From contig NZ_CP130713.1 in assembly GCF_030553055.1 (NCBI RefSeq), positions 248,001 to 312,000 of the forward strand: a stretch of 64,000 nt of DNA, written 5' to 3'. Position numbers and translations under genes: made by a program. This document shows positions 55,630-64,000 of this stretch, in pieces (positions within the stretch are counted from its first letter, which is position 1; each line of letters starts with the position of its first letter). Under the pieces are notes generated by a model that saw only the letters and a program-made list of their open reading frames with translations, did no database searches and had not been told where the DNA came from. This stretch comes from Streptomyces sp. XD-27 (lineage in GTDB: Bacteria > Actinomycetota > Actinomycetes > Streptomycetales > Streptomycetaceae).

Positions 55630-56172
55630 TCAGACGCGCTCCAGCGGGCGGTGTTCGCCTTCCGGCAGCACCGCACGGATCCGGTCGCCGGGGCGGACCT
55701 CGCCGCCCACGCGGACGACCCCCATGATTCCGGCCTTGCGGATGAGTGCGCCGTCAGCGGCGCGGCCCACCACCTGCTTGAGCAGCCCACCCTGGAACTG
55801 GTCGATCTGCAGGCAGGGGTTGCGCAGTCCGGTGATCTCGACGACCGCGTCGTCGCCGATGTGCAGCAGGGCGCCCTCCGGCAGCGCGAGGAGGTCGATG
55901 CCGGCGGTGGTGATGTTCTCGCCCAGCTGTCCGGGGGCGACTGTGAAGCCCGCCTCGGCCACCTCCGCGAACAACTCCTCGTGGATGAGATGAACCTGCC
56001 GGAGGTTCGGCTGGGTCGGGTCCTGAGCGACCCGCGACCGGTGCTTCACCGTCACCCCCAGGTGGGCGTCGCCTTCGACGCCGAGCCCCGCGAGCAGTGT
56101 GATGCCGTCCCGGACAGGCTTGCTGAACGTGTGCTCCCCGCTGGTGCACACCGCCACGACCGTCGCGCCCAT
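55630..56172 (-). CDS. MOSC-domain protein
   Basis: 180 residues. The MOSC beta-barrel is readable: GLGVEGDAHLG, RQVHLIHEELF, PGQLGENITTAGIDLLALPEGALLHIG and VVEITGLRNPCLQIDQF with the conserved Cys that would bind sulphide or molybdopterin. MOSC proteins accept or deliver sulphur for molybdenum-cofactor enzymes, or reduce N-hydroxylated bases (YiiM type). Single gene, divergent from the SNF2 helicase. Confidence 0.88.
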   Translation of the reverse strand: MGATVVAVCTSGEHTFSKPVRDGITLLAGLGVEGDAHLGVTVKHRSRVAQDPTQPNLRQVHLIHEELFAEVAEAGFTVAPGQLGENITTAGIDLLALPEGALLHIGDDAVVEITGLRNPCLQIDQFQGGLLKQVVGRAADGALIRKAGIMGVVRVGGEVRPGDRIRAVLPEGEHRPLERV

Positions 56173-56316
56173 GTCGCCGCTTCCCCCTCCTCGCAGTCGT
56201 CAAAACCGCCGCCACTCTGTCACGTACGCGCGCGCAGCGAAGTGATGCGCATCACGTCGCCGTGCCGTCCGGGCGGCGCGGAGGTGCTGTACCCTCGGCG
56301 ACTCCGACTCAACTAG

Positions 56317-56326
56317 TCAAATTTGA
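56317..56326. promoter_or_regulatory. A/T-rich palindrome before the SNF2-SWIM operon
   Basis: TCAAATTTGA is a perfect 10-bp palindrome inside ACTAGTCAAATTTGAGG, strikingly A/T-rich for this genome and close to MarR-type sites. It lies 17 bp before the assumed GTG at 56343, where it could block transcription or translation of the operon. Its last bases overlap the GAGG ribosome site. Confidence 0.5.
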
Positions 56327-56342
56327 GGAATGCGTCATCGCT

Positions 56343-59300
56343 GTGACATCACGCTTCGCGGCAACGCCCTTCGAGATCGGCGAACTCGTCGGCTGTGCCG
56401 CCGTGTTCCTGCCCGCCGACCCGGCCCGTGAGGGCCGCGTCGCCTTCTGGCGGCCGGACGGTCCGGCACCGGTCAGTGACGATGCCGGTGCCGGTGCCAG
56501 CCTTGTCGAGGACCTGACCGTCGTCGTCCCCGACGGCGCCGGGGTACGCACCCGACAGGTACCGGCTCTCCTGCTCCCCGTCCGCGAGGCGCTGCCCGTG
56601 CTCACGCGGGCGCGGGCCGCCCGCGCGCACCCCGCCGCGGCGTTCTGGGGGGCCGCCGCCGTACTGGCCCTGCAACTCGCCGCCCGTGGGCGGCTGCTGC
56701 CGGGGCTCAGCGCTACCGATCACGACGTCTGGCGGGTCGGCCCGCTCACCCCGGAGGACCGGACACGGATCCGCGACCTGGCCGCCGCGATGCCGCCGGA
56801 CGCGCACGCGGTGCCGTTGCCGACGGGATCACCGGGATCACCGGGATCACCGGAGTACTCAGGGTCACCTGAATCGCCGGGTTCGCCGCTGATCCCCGAG
56901 CCTGAGGGGCTGCTGCGCGCCTTCCTCGACGCCGTCGCCGACGGACTGCCGCGCTCCCCCGCGGCGGCACACGCCGCAGGCGGGCCGGACTTCGCCGCGC
57001 CCGCGCCGCGGCGGGTGCCCGGGCACCGTGCCTGGGCGGCGGACATCGCGGCCGGTCACGACGCGGGCGTACAGGTCTCGTTGCGGATCGAGATGACCGG
57101 CCTGGACGCCAATCCCGCGCCGCCCGCCGCCGACACGCCCGCAGAGGGCGGGCCGCACACCGATACGTACACGGACACGGGCGCGGACCCGTACGCGAAC
57201 ACCGACCCGTACGCCGACGCGACCACGCCCGGCTTCCGCGCCGTCGTCCAACTGCACAGCCTCGCCGGCCCGGCCTTCGTCGCGGACGCCGCCGACGTCT
57301 GGGCCGGGGCCACACCCGCGGCGACCGCGCTCGGCCCGCGTGCCCGGATGGACGCGCTGCTCACCCTGCGCCGGGCCGCCCGCGCCTGGCCGCCGCTGGC
57401 CCCGCTGCTGTCCGCCGCCGTCCCCGACGCCATCGATCTCGCGGACGAGGAGGTCACCGAGCTGCTGGGGCCGGCCGCGGCGGCGCTGGACGCCGCCGGC
57501 GTGCGGGTGCACTGGCCGAAGAACCTGGTGCGCGGCCTCACCGCGCGCGCCGTCGTCGGCCCGTGCGGGGACGCCGACGACGGCGGTGGCCGCGTCGACG
57601 GCGACGGCAGCGGCAGCCGGGAGCTGCCCGCGTCCGGGCTGCCGTCGTTCCTGTCCGCCGACGCGCTGCTGCGCTTCGACTGGCGCTTCGCGGTCGGGGA
57701 CCGCGACCTCACCCGCGCCGAACTCGACCGGCTCGCCGAGGCCGGTCGCCCCCTGGTGAGGCTGCGCGACCAGTGGGTCGTCGTCGATCCGGAGGCGGCC
57801 CGCCGGGCCCGCGAACGAGCCGGCCGCCGGCACGAACTCACACCCGTCGAGGCGCTCGGCGCCGCCCTCACCGGCCGTACGGAAGCCGACGGCACCACCG
57901 TCGCGGTCGAGGCGTCCGGCTGGCTGGCCGCCCTGCGCGACCGGCTCGCCCGCCCCGCGGAACCGGACGGGGACGGCGGCGGGCAGTCCGGCGAGGACCA
58001 GGGGGCGCGGCCCGGCGGCGGCCCGGCGCCGCAGCCCGGCGAGGGCCTGCTGCCGCAGCCCGCCGGACTCGCCGCGACCCTGCGCGACTACCAGTTGCGC
58101 GGCCTGACCTGGCTGCACCGGATGACCTCGCTGGGCCTCGGCGGCTGTCTCGCCGACGACATGGGGCTGGGCAAGACCATCACCCTGATCGCCCTCCATC
58201 TGCACCGGCAGACCTCCCCCGAGTCCGCCGGGCCACCCTCGTGGTGTGCCCGGCGTCCCTGATGGGCAACTGGCAGCGGGAGATCGAGAAGTTCGCACCG
58301 GGGACGGCGGTGCGCCGCTACCACGGCCCGGCGCGCGAACTGGAGGCCCTCAAGGACGGGGAGTTCGTCCTCACCACGTACGGCACCATGCGGCTGGACG
58401 CGCACCGGCTCGCCGAGGCGGGGCCGTGGGGCATGGTCGTGGCCGACGAGGCGCAGCATGTGAAGAACCCGCTCTCGGCGACCGCGAGGCAACTGCGCAC
58501 CATCGGCGCGAAGGCGCGGGTCGCGCTGTCCGGCACGCCGGTCGAGAACAATCTCACCGAACTGTGGGCGATCCTCGACTGGACCACCCCCGGGCTGCTC
58601 GGCACGCTCGGCGCGTTCCGCAGGCACTACGCCGCGCCCGTCGAGGGCGGTACGGCCGACCCGGAGGCCACGGCACGGCTGGCGAAACTCATCCGGCCGT
58701 TCCTGCTGCGCCGCCGCAAGTCCGACCCGGGGATCGCGCCCGAGCTGCCGCCGAAGACCGAGACGGACCGCGCCGTGGCGCTCACGGCGGAGCAGGCGGG
58801 GCTGTACGAGGCGGTGGTGCGCGAGATCCTCGCGGAGATCTCCGGCGCGGACGCGCATCTGCGCCGCGGCCTCATCGTCAAGCTCCTCACCGGCCTCAAG
58901 CAGATCTGCAACCACCCGGCGCAGTTCCTCAAGGAGGACGCCCCGCGGATCCCGGGCCGTTCGGGGAAGCTGGAGCTGCTGGACGAGCTGCTGGACACCA
59001 TCCTCGCGGAGGGCGCGAGCGTCCTGGTGTTCACCCAGTACGTTCAGATGGCGCGCCTTTTGGAGCGGCATCTGGCGGCGCGCGGGGTGGCCACGCGACT
59101 CCTGCACGGCGGTACGCCCGTGGCGCGGCGGGAGGTGATGGTGCGTGAGTTCCAGGACGGGGCAGTGCCCGTCTTCCTTCTTTCACTGAAGGCGGCGGGC
59201 ACGGGGCTGAACCTGACCCGCGCCGAGCACGTGGTGCATTACGACCGCTGGTGGAACCCGGCGGTCGAGGCGCAGGCGACCGACCGCGCCTACCGCATCG

Positions 59301-59494
59301 GGCAGACCCGGCCGGTGCAGGTGCACCGGTTCGTCACCGAGGGCACGGTGGAGGACCGGATCGCCGCCATGCTGGAACGCAAGCAGCGGCTGGCGGACGC
59401 GGTCCTCGGCCCGGACGGGGCCGAGGCCGCGCTGACCGAACTGACCGACGCCGAGCTGGCGGAACTGGTGGAGCTGAGGGGGCCCGCTCGATGA
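56343..59494 (+). CDS. SNF2-family helicase (one frameshift as read), partner of a SWIM protein
   Basis: GTG 56343 is my best start; the in-frame GTG at 56262 is an alternative. The N-terminal 550 residues are the SNF2-associated domain of actinobacteria, with low-complexity inserts: a 9-bp repeat at 56825-56851 gives GSPGSPGSP, and 57160-57215 encodes DT/DPY repeats. The helicase part has DDMGLGKT (I), VADEAQHVKN (II), LSGTPVENNL (III) and VI DRAYRIGQTRPVQVHRF. The frame breaks at GGGCC 58230-58234; adding one base restores SAGPTLVVCPASLMGNW and 1,050 residues. It remodels DNA or DNA-protein complexes; its role is not known. Confidence 0.88.
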
Positions 59495-59580
59495 CCGATC
59501 CGTACACCGATCCGTATATCGATACGCAAACAGATCCGCACACAGATCCGTACGCGGATCCGCATGCAGACGCGTACGAG
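59491..59580 (+). repeat. Short tandem repeat encoding DPY/TDP units
   Basis: About seven degenerate copies of a 12-18 bp unit around GATCCGTACAC encode Asp-Pro-Tyr/His-Thr repeats at the N-terminus of the SWIM protein. The same theme (DPYANTDPYAD) occurs inside the partner helicase near 57185-57220. Confidence 0.75.
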
Positions 59581-60957
59581 GACGACGAAGCGGCGGGCGC
59601 CGGCGGAGCGGTGCGGCCCGAGCGCACCTTCGCCGCGCTGCCGCCCGCCCAAGGGCGCGGGTTCGCCCGCACCTGGTGGGGGCAGGCGTGGCTGAAGGCG
59701 CTGGAGGACACGGCGCTGGACGGCCAACAGCTCAAGCGGGGACGCAGGCATGCCCGCGAGGGCGCCGTCGGCGCGGTCTCGGTGCAGCCCGGCCGGATCA
59801 CCGCGGTGGTGCGCGACCGTGACGGCGCGGCGTACCGCTCGGACGTGCTGCTGCAGGAGCTGGGCGAGGGCGCGTGGGACCAGCTGCTGGAGATGGTCGC
59901 GGACCGCTCCGGGCACATCGCCGCCCTGCTGGACCGTGACATGCCGCCGCATCTGGTGGAGGACGCGGAGGCGGCGGGTGTCGAACTGCTGCCCGGCATC
60001 GGCGACCTGGAACCGGAGTGCGCGTGCGAGGCGTGGGACCACTGCCCCCACACCGCCGCGCTCTGCTACCAGGTGGCCCGGTTGCTGGACGAGGACCCGT
60101 TCGTCCTGCTGCTGATGCGCGGGCGCGGCGAGCGGGAACTGCTGGAGGAGCTCCAGGCGCGCAGCGCCGCGCGCGGCGCCAGGCAGGTGAAGCGCGATAC
60201 AGGCGACACGCCCGGTGCGGACGGCGCGGACGGGGCGGACGGCGCCCACGGGGTGCCCGTGGGCGCGGGGGGCGGCGCGCCGGAGCCGGCGGGGGTCGAG
60301 GCGGTCGCGGCCTTCGCGGGGCGTGCCGCGCTGCCGCCGCTGCCCGGCCCGCCTCCCCCGGTGGCGGCCCCGGCCCGGCCGCCGACGCTGGACGGCGGTA
60401 CGGAGCCGGGCCCCGGACTCGACCCGGCCGGGCTGGAGTTCCTGATCGCCGACGCCGCCGCGCGCGCCCGGCGGATGCTCGCCGAGGCGCTGGCACCGGA
60501 CCACGCGACGGCGCCGGTGGCGGCCGGGCTGACGGTGTGGCAGGACGCGGTGCGGATGGCCGCCACCGCCGGACCCGAGGTCCCGCTGACCGACCTGATC
60601 GGTGGCCGCCTCGCCGAGGGGTGTGGACGCAACCGCGGGGATCTGGCGCGCGCGGCGCGGGCCTGGGAACACGGCGGCCCGGCCGGGCTCGCCGTACTGG
60701 AGGAGGAGTGGACGCCCGACCCGGAGGCGCTGGCCCGCGCTCGCGCCCGGCTCGCCGCCGCCTGGGCGGAGGACGACCGGCCGCCGGTACTGCGGGCGTC
60801 CGGCAACCGCTGGACGGCGGCGGGTGGCGACGTACAGGTGCGGTACGGCCGGGACGGGCGCTGGTGGCCGTACCGCAAGGAACAGGGGCGCTGGTGGCCG
60901 GCGGGCGCGTCGGACGATGACCCGGCGGCGGCGATGGCGGCTCTGCTGACCGGGTGA
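59491..60957 (+). CDS. SWIM zinc-finger protein
   Basis: 488 residues, ATG 59491 overlapping the helicase stop (ATGA). The first 30 residues are a repetitive DPYTDPY/ADPHADAY stretch; the core starts at LPPAQGRGFARTWWGQAWLKALE, the usual beginning. The SWIM finger is CACEAWDHCPH (CxC-xn-CxH), which binds zinc and probably DNA or protein. A disordered Gly/Pro-rich linker (about 230-300) precedes a helical C-terminal domain. SWIM and SNF2 genes are paired in many actinobacteria, pointing to one DNA-acting complex. Confidence 0.9.
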   Translation: MTDPYTDPYIDTQTDPHTDPYADPHADAYEDDEAAGAGGAVRPERTFAALPPAQGRGFARTWWGQAWLKALEDTALDGQQLKRGRRHAREGAVGAVSVQPGRITAVVRDRDGAAYRSDVLLQELGEGAWDQLLEMVADRSGHIAALLDRDMPPHLVEDAEAAGVELLPGIGDLEPECACEAWDHCPHTAALCYQVARLLDEDPFVLLLMRGRGERELLEELQARSAARGARQVKRDTGDTPGADGADGADGAHGVPVGAGGGAPEPAGVEAVAAFAGRAALPPLPGPPPPVAAPARPPTLDGGTEPGPGLDPAGLEFLIADAAARARRMLAEALAPDHATAPVAAGLTVWQDAVRMAATAGPEVPLTDLIGGRLAEGCGRNRGDLARAARAWEHGGPAGLAVLEEEWTPDPEALARARARLAAAWAEDDRPPVLRASGNRWTAAGGDVQVRYGRDGRWWPYRKEQGRWWPAGASDDDPAAAMAALLTG

Positions 60958-60966
60958 CCAGGTCAC

Positions 60967-61001
60967 GGGGCGTCGGCCGGACTGTGGACGGCCGACGCCC
61001 C
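60967..61001. terminator. Terminator of the SNF2-SWIM operon
   Basis: A perfect 13-bp stem (GGGGCGTCGGCCG with CGGCCGACGCCCC) with a 9-base loop begins 10 bp after the SWIM stop codon. Confidence 0.8.
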
Positions 61002-61083
61002 CTTCGGCTGTGTTCCGCGGGGTGTGACGCCGCGAAGACGGTCGTCGCCGACGCCGATCGGCGTGTCACGGACCGTTCGGGCC

Positions 61084-61164
61084 GGGGTCCGGGGCGGAGC
61101 CTCAGCTAGGGGAAGTGGCGGGGCGGGGTCCGGGGCGGAGCCCCGTTAGGGGAAGGGGCGGGGC
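61084..61164. repeat. 40-bp imperfect tandem duplication
   Basis: Two copies (61084-61124 and 61125-61164) share GGGGTCCGGGGCGGAGCC, TAGGGGAAG and GGCGGGGC blocks. It resembles the G-rich intergenic repeats common between streptomycete genes; function unknown. Confidence 0.75.
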
Positions 61165-61173
61165 GGGCAAGGA

Positions 61174-61211
61174 TTCCGTGCTCCGGACCCTGCTTCCGTG
61201 CTCCGGACCCT
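61174..61211. repeat. 20-bp direct duplication upstream of the xylulokinase
   Basis: TTCCGTGCTCCGGACCCTGC is repeated immediately (second copy 18 of 20 bases), ending 32 bp before the kinase start. It contains the dyad-like GTGCTCCGGAC and might act as a paired regulator site or be plain slippage. Confidence 0.75.
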
Positions 61212-61242
61212 CAGGCACCGCAGCCGCGCAGAGGAGAGCTCG

Positions 61243-62703
61243 ATGGCCGCAGCCCCGTTGCCCGCGCCCGAAGGACCGTTGGTCGTCGGCGTGGACAGCT
61301 CCACGCAGTCCACGACGGTCCTGGTCGTCGACGCCGCGACCGGCCAGGTCATGGCGCGCGGCCGGGCTCCGCACGCCGTGGTCGGCGGCGGGCCGGGCGA
61401 GGACGGCAGGGAGAGCGACCCCGAGCAGTGGTGGCAGGCGCTCTGCGAGGCCCTGGACCGCTGCGGGCCGAGGGTCCGGGAGGCGTCCGCGGTGTCCGTC
61501 GCCGGTCAGCAGCACGGGTTGGTCACCCTCGGCGCGGACGGCCGTCCGGTACGGCCCGCACTGCTGTGGAACGACGTGCGCTCGGCCCCGCAGCGGGACC
61601 GGCTGGTGGCGGAGTTGGGCGGGCCCGCGGCCTGGGCCGAGCGGATCGGCAGCGTCCCCGCGCCCGCGTTCACCGCGACCAAGTGGGCGTGGCTGCGGGA
61701 GAACGAGCCGGAGGCGGCCCGCGCCACCGCCGCCGTACGGCTCCCCCACGACTACCTCACCGAGCGGCTCACCGGCCAGGGCGTCACCGACCGGGGCGAC
61801 GCCTCGGGCACCGGCTGGTGGGCGTCGGCCGTCGAGGCGTACGACGACCGGGTCCTGGAGCACATCGGGCTCTCCCCCGCGTTGCTGCCGCGCGTGCTGC
61901 GGCACGGCGAGGCGGCCGGCACCGTACGGCGGCTGCCCGGTCTCGCGCTGCCGGCGGGCGCGCTGGTCGCCACCGGTACGGGCGACAACATGGCCGCCGC
62001 GCTCGGGCTGGGGCTGCGCCCGGCGCAGCCGGTGCTCAGCCTCGGCACGTCCGGCACCGTCTACGCCGTAGCGACCCGCCGCCCGACCGACGCCACCGGG
62101 GTGGTCGCGGGGTTCGCGGACGCCCGCGAGGCATGGCTGCCGCTCGCCTGCACGCTGAACTGCACGCTCGCCGTCGACCGGATCGCAGGCCTCCTCGGCC
62201 GCGACCGGGAGGCGGTCGAACCGGGCGGGACGGCCGTGCTGCTGCCGTACCTCGACGGCGAACGCACTCCTCATCTGCCGGTCGCCGCCGGCCTGCTGTA
62301 CGGACTGCGGCACGGCACGACCCCAGGGCAGGTGCTCCAGGCCGCCTACGACGGGGCCACCCGCACGCTCCTCGGCGCGCTCGACCGGGTCCTCGGCGCG
62401 GACGCCGACCCCGCCGTGCCGCTGCTGCTCATCGGTGGCGGCGCGCGGGGCACGGCGTGGCGGGAGACGGTGCGCCGGTTGTCCGGGCGGCCGGTGGTCG
62501 TGCCGGACGCCGGGGAGCCGGTGGCGCTCGGCGCCGCGGCGCAGGCCGCGGGCCTGCTGCTCGGTGAGGACCCGGCGGCGGTGGCGCGGCGCTGGGGGAC
62601 GGCGGACGGCCCGGTCCACGAAGCCGTCGAGCGCGATGAGGAGGCGCTGGCGCGGATCGGTGCGGTGCTGGCGGAGGCCGAGGGGCTGCTGCGGCACGGG
62701 TGA
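61243..62703 (+). CDS. xylB: Xylulokinase (FGGY family)
   Basis: 486 residues, ATG 61243 after AGAGGAGAG. FGGY kinase motifs: VGVDSSTQSTTVLVVD (phosphate 1), AVSVAGQQHGLVTL (the xylulokinase-type GQQHG), LLWNDVRS, LTGQGVTDRGDASGTGW with a catalytic Asp, and GGGARGTAWRETVRRLSGRPV. It phosphorylates D-xylulose with ATP for the pentose phosphate pathway. No xylose isomerase is adjacent; in many streptomycetes xylA is divergent from xylB, which is not the case in this window. Confidence 0.9.
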   Translation: MAAAPLPAPEGPLVVGVDSSTQSTTVLVVDAATGQVMARGRAPHAVVGGGPGEDGRESDPEQWWQALCEALDRCGPRVREASAVSVAGQQHGLVTLGADGRPVRPALLWNDVRSAPQRDRLVAELGGPAAWAERIGSVPAPAFTATKWAWLRENEPEAARATAAVRLPHDYLTERLTGQGVTDRGDASGTGWWASAVEAYDDRVLEHIGLSPALLPRVLRHGEAAGTVRRLPGLALPAGALVATGTGDNMAAALGLGLRPAQPVLSLGTSGTVYAVATRRPTDATGVVAGFADAREAWLPLACTLNCTLAVDRIAGLLGRDREAVEPGGTAVLLPYLDGERTPHLPVAAGLLYGLRHGTTPGQVLQAAYDGATRTLLGALDRVLGADADPAVPLLLIGGGARGTAWRETVRRLSGRPVVVPDAGEPVALGAAAQAAGLLLGEDPAAVARRWGTADGPVHEAVERDEEALARIGAVLAEAEGLLRHG

Positions 62704-62810
62704 GGGCTGGGCCGGGACGGCCCGTACACGGTCACGCGCCTGCTCGGCCGGGGCCTTGCGCCTGCCCCCCACGGCGCCGTCGCGTCACCGGCCCGTTACC
62801 GGGCCGCGGC

Positions 62811-63298
62811 TCACAGCCGGATGTGCATCACGTGCAGTCCGACAAATCCCTTGGTCGGGTGATGGAACGCCTCGGGAACGGTCCCGACCACCTCGAAGCC
62901 CAAGGAGCGGTAGAGCGCGACCGCGTTGGTGTTCGTCTCGGCCACCGCGTTGAACTGCATGGCCCGGTAGCCCTCCGTACGCGCCCACTCCAGCGCGTGC
63001 GTGCACAGCGCCCGCCCGACGCCGCGCCCCTGGTGTTCGGGGCCACCATGAAGCTGGCGCTGGAGACATGGGCGCCGGGACCCATCTGGTTGGGGTTCAT
63101 CTTGGCCGTGCCGAGCACGGTGCCCCGCTCGTCGACGGCGACGACGGCGCGACCCGGCGCGGCGGGCAGCCAGATCTCGCGGGCGAACCGTTCGTCCATC
63201 TCTCGCGGATAGGTGAAAGTCTCGCCCGCCGCGGTGATCTGACGCAGTATCGGCCAAATGGCGGGCCAGTCGTCGTCAGTCACGGTCCTGATCAGCAT
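62811..63298 (-). CDS. GNAT-family N-acetyltransferase (one frameshift as read)
   Basis: From ATG 63298: MLIRTVTDDDWPAIWPILRQ, FTYPREMDERFAREIWL, VVAVDERGTVLGTAKM and SASFMVAPNT in one frame; then GRGVGRALCTHALEWAR (acetyl-CoA loop R/QxxGxG/A), FNAVAETNTNAVALYRSLGFEVVG in the next. One base missing near 63030-63036 explains the break; the joined protein has 162 residues, normal for this family. Substrate unknown; the YREM/TNTNAVALY pattern is like phosphinothricin or amino-acid N-acetyltransferases. Confidence 0.85.
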
Positions 63299-63359
63299 GG
63301 CGCCAGCATGGCATCGGATCAGCCAACCCGCCATCACTTTACGATAAGCATATGACTGA

Positions 63360-64000
63360 TTACCTTACGTTTCGAAGGAAGTCCTCCAGTCCGGCCAGAT
63401 CGTCCGTGTTGAGATGATCCACACCCGCCGCCAGCAGTTCCCGCCAGACAGCCTCGCGCGCCGGCCCCGCCAGGTCGGGGGTGGCCCAGAAGCGGACCCG
63501 CTGACCCTCCGCGTGCGCCGCGCCGACGATCCGCCGCAGCGTGTCCCGCTCGGCCGGCGGCATCGGGCCGACGCCCCGCCAGGTGAAGCTCTGCGTCCAG
63601 TTGCTGCTGATCAGCGGGATGAAGGAGGCCGGGACGCCGCTGCCGAGGTCCTCCAGCCGCCCGTCGTAGAAGGCCCGGCGCACGCGTTCGGCCTCCATCG
63701 GGCCCCGGGCGGCCCGGTCGCCGGAGATGACGGCGGTGACCGCGCCGCGCCACACCTTGCCCCCGACGGCGGTGCTCAGCATCGGGCCGTAGCGGCGCAG
63801 CCGCCTGGCGAGTTCCCGATAGGTGGGGTCGCCGGCGGTCTTGATGTCGATGAGCAGTTGGAGGGAGAGGTCGTGGCCGCGGTAGACGCGGCCGTGGTTC
63901 GCTCTCACCCGGCGCGCCAGCGGGTCCAGATAGAGCGCTTCCAGCGTGCGGGCCGGGTCGAGGTCGACCTCGTCGTGGGCGACGAGCAGTTGCCCGTCGA
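63360..64000 (-). CDS. PI-PLC/glycerophosphodiester phosphodiesterase-like protein (5' end outside window)
   Basis: About 213 C-terminal residues are present. GQLLVAHDEVDLDP near the window edge and LSLQLLIDIKT are the active-site strand motifs (His-Asp and metal-binding region) of GDPD/PLC-like barrels. Later strands KVWRGAVTAVISGDR, RVRFWATPD and the end VDHLNTDDLAGLEDFL (the GDPD-type final NTD strand) complete the barrel. It would cleave a phosphodiester such as glycerophosphodiesters; a signal peptide, if any, lies outside. Its 3' end is 61 bp from the convergent-oriented GNAT start on the same strand. Confidence 0.85.
   Translation of the reverse strand, partial: DGQLLVAHDEVDLDPARTLEALYLDPLARRVRANHGRVYRGHDLSLQLLIDIKTAGDPTYRELARRLRRYGPMLSTAVGGKVWRGAVTAVISGDRAARGPMEAERVRRAFYDGRLEDLGSGVPASFIPLISSNWTQSFTWRGVGPMPPAERDTLRRIVGAAHAEGQRVRFWATPDLAGPAREAVWRELLAAGVDHLNTDDLAGLEDFLRNVR

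Noticed and set aside
56343..60957. DISARM-type or other known phage-defence island based on the SNF2 helicase
   Set aside because: No methyltransferase, DUF1998 or PLD nuclease genes accompany it; the partner is a SWIM protein.

Overview
The window looks like a chromosomal stretch of a Streptomyces or very close relative. Support is a very high G+C content, G/C at almost every third codon position, frequent GTG and some TTG starts, GGAGG-type ribosome sites, and characteristic families (two SpoIIE-type phosphatases, DUF3516 helicase, DUF6397-like protein, roadblock/LC7 protein). The species cannot be named from this. I see no rRNA, tRNA, CRISPR array, insertion sequence, integrase or replication origin.

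Layout. 0-5.4 kb: end of a polyol/alcohol dehydrogenase, then a TIM-barrel-like protein and a complete monosaccharide ABC importer (ChvE-GguA-GguB type). 5.5-8.7 kb: a secondary-metabolite locus with a cis-prenyl diphosphate synthase and, convergent to it, a two-gene operon of tRNA-dependent cyclodipeptide synthase plus phytoene-synthase-like prenyltransferase; this predicts a prenylated diketopiperazine. 8.8-15 kb: two paralogous PAS/GAF-SpoIIE phosphatase-RsbW-type kinase fusions, separated by an ArsC/Spx-like protein and a small conserved protein. 15-23 kb: cation diffusion facilitator, GH65 enzyme, phenylacetate-CoA ligase with a PaaR-like operator, and a divergent NHEJ-type polymerase/ligase pair. 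22.3-26.6 kb: four-carbon acid-sugar catabolism (TIM-barrel protein, PdxA2-like dehydrogenase, DUF1537 kinase) with a divergent LysR regulator. 26.3-35.2 kb: lipoprotein, GNAT, G3E GTPase, aldo/keto reductase, polar amino-acid ABC importer, CE7 esterase, CoA transferase, ASCH protein. 35.2-43.7 kb: a homodimer-type ABC exporter, a GH109-type oxidoreductase-fold enzyme, an L,D-transpeptidase and a heterodimeric ABC exporter. 43.8-53.8 kb: mostly core streptomycete genes. 53.8-55.6 kb: a HEAT-repeat/MerR-HEAT pair behind a textbook MerR promoter, visibly less G+C rich. 55.6-64 kb: MOSC protein, SNF2 helicase-SWIM operon, xylulokinase, GNAT and a cut phosphodiesterase.

Caution for every reader: at least eight otherwise intact genes are broken by a single missing base, all in the same direction and nearly all in or beside short G or C runs (near 12461, 14221, 31857, 34330, 45985, 48059, 58233 and 63033). 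Three more shifts are inferred near 6660, 24000 and 26260. Restoring one base at each gives family-typical lengths. This looks like sequencing or assembly error, not gene decay, so the broken genes are annotated as probably functional and their full spans are given.
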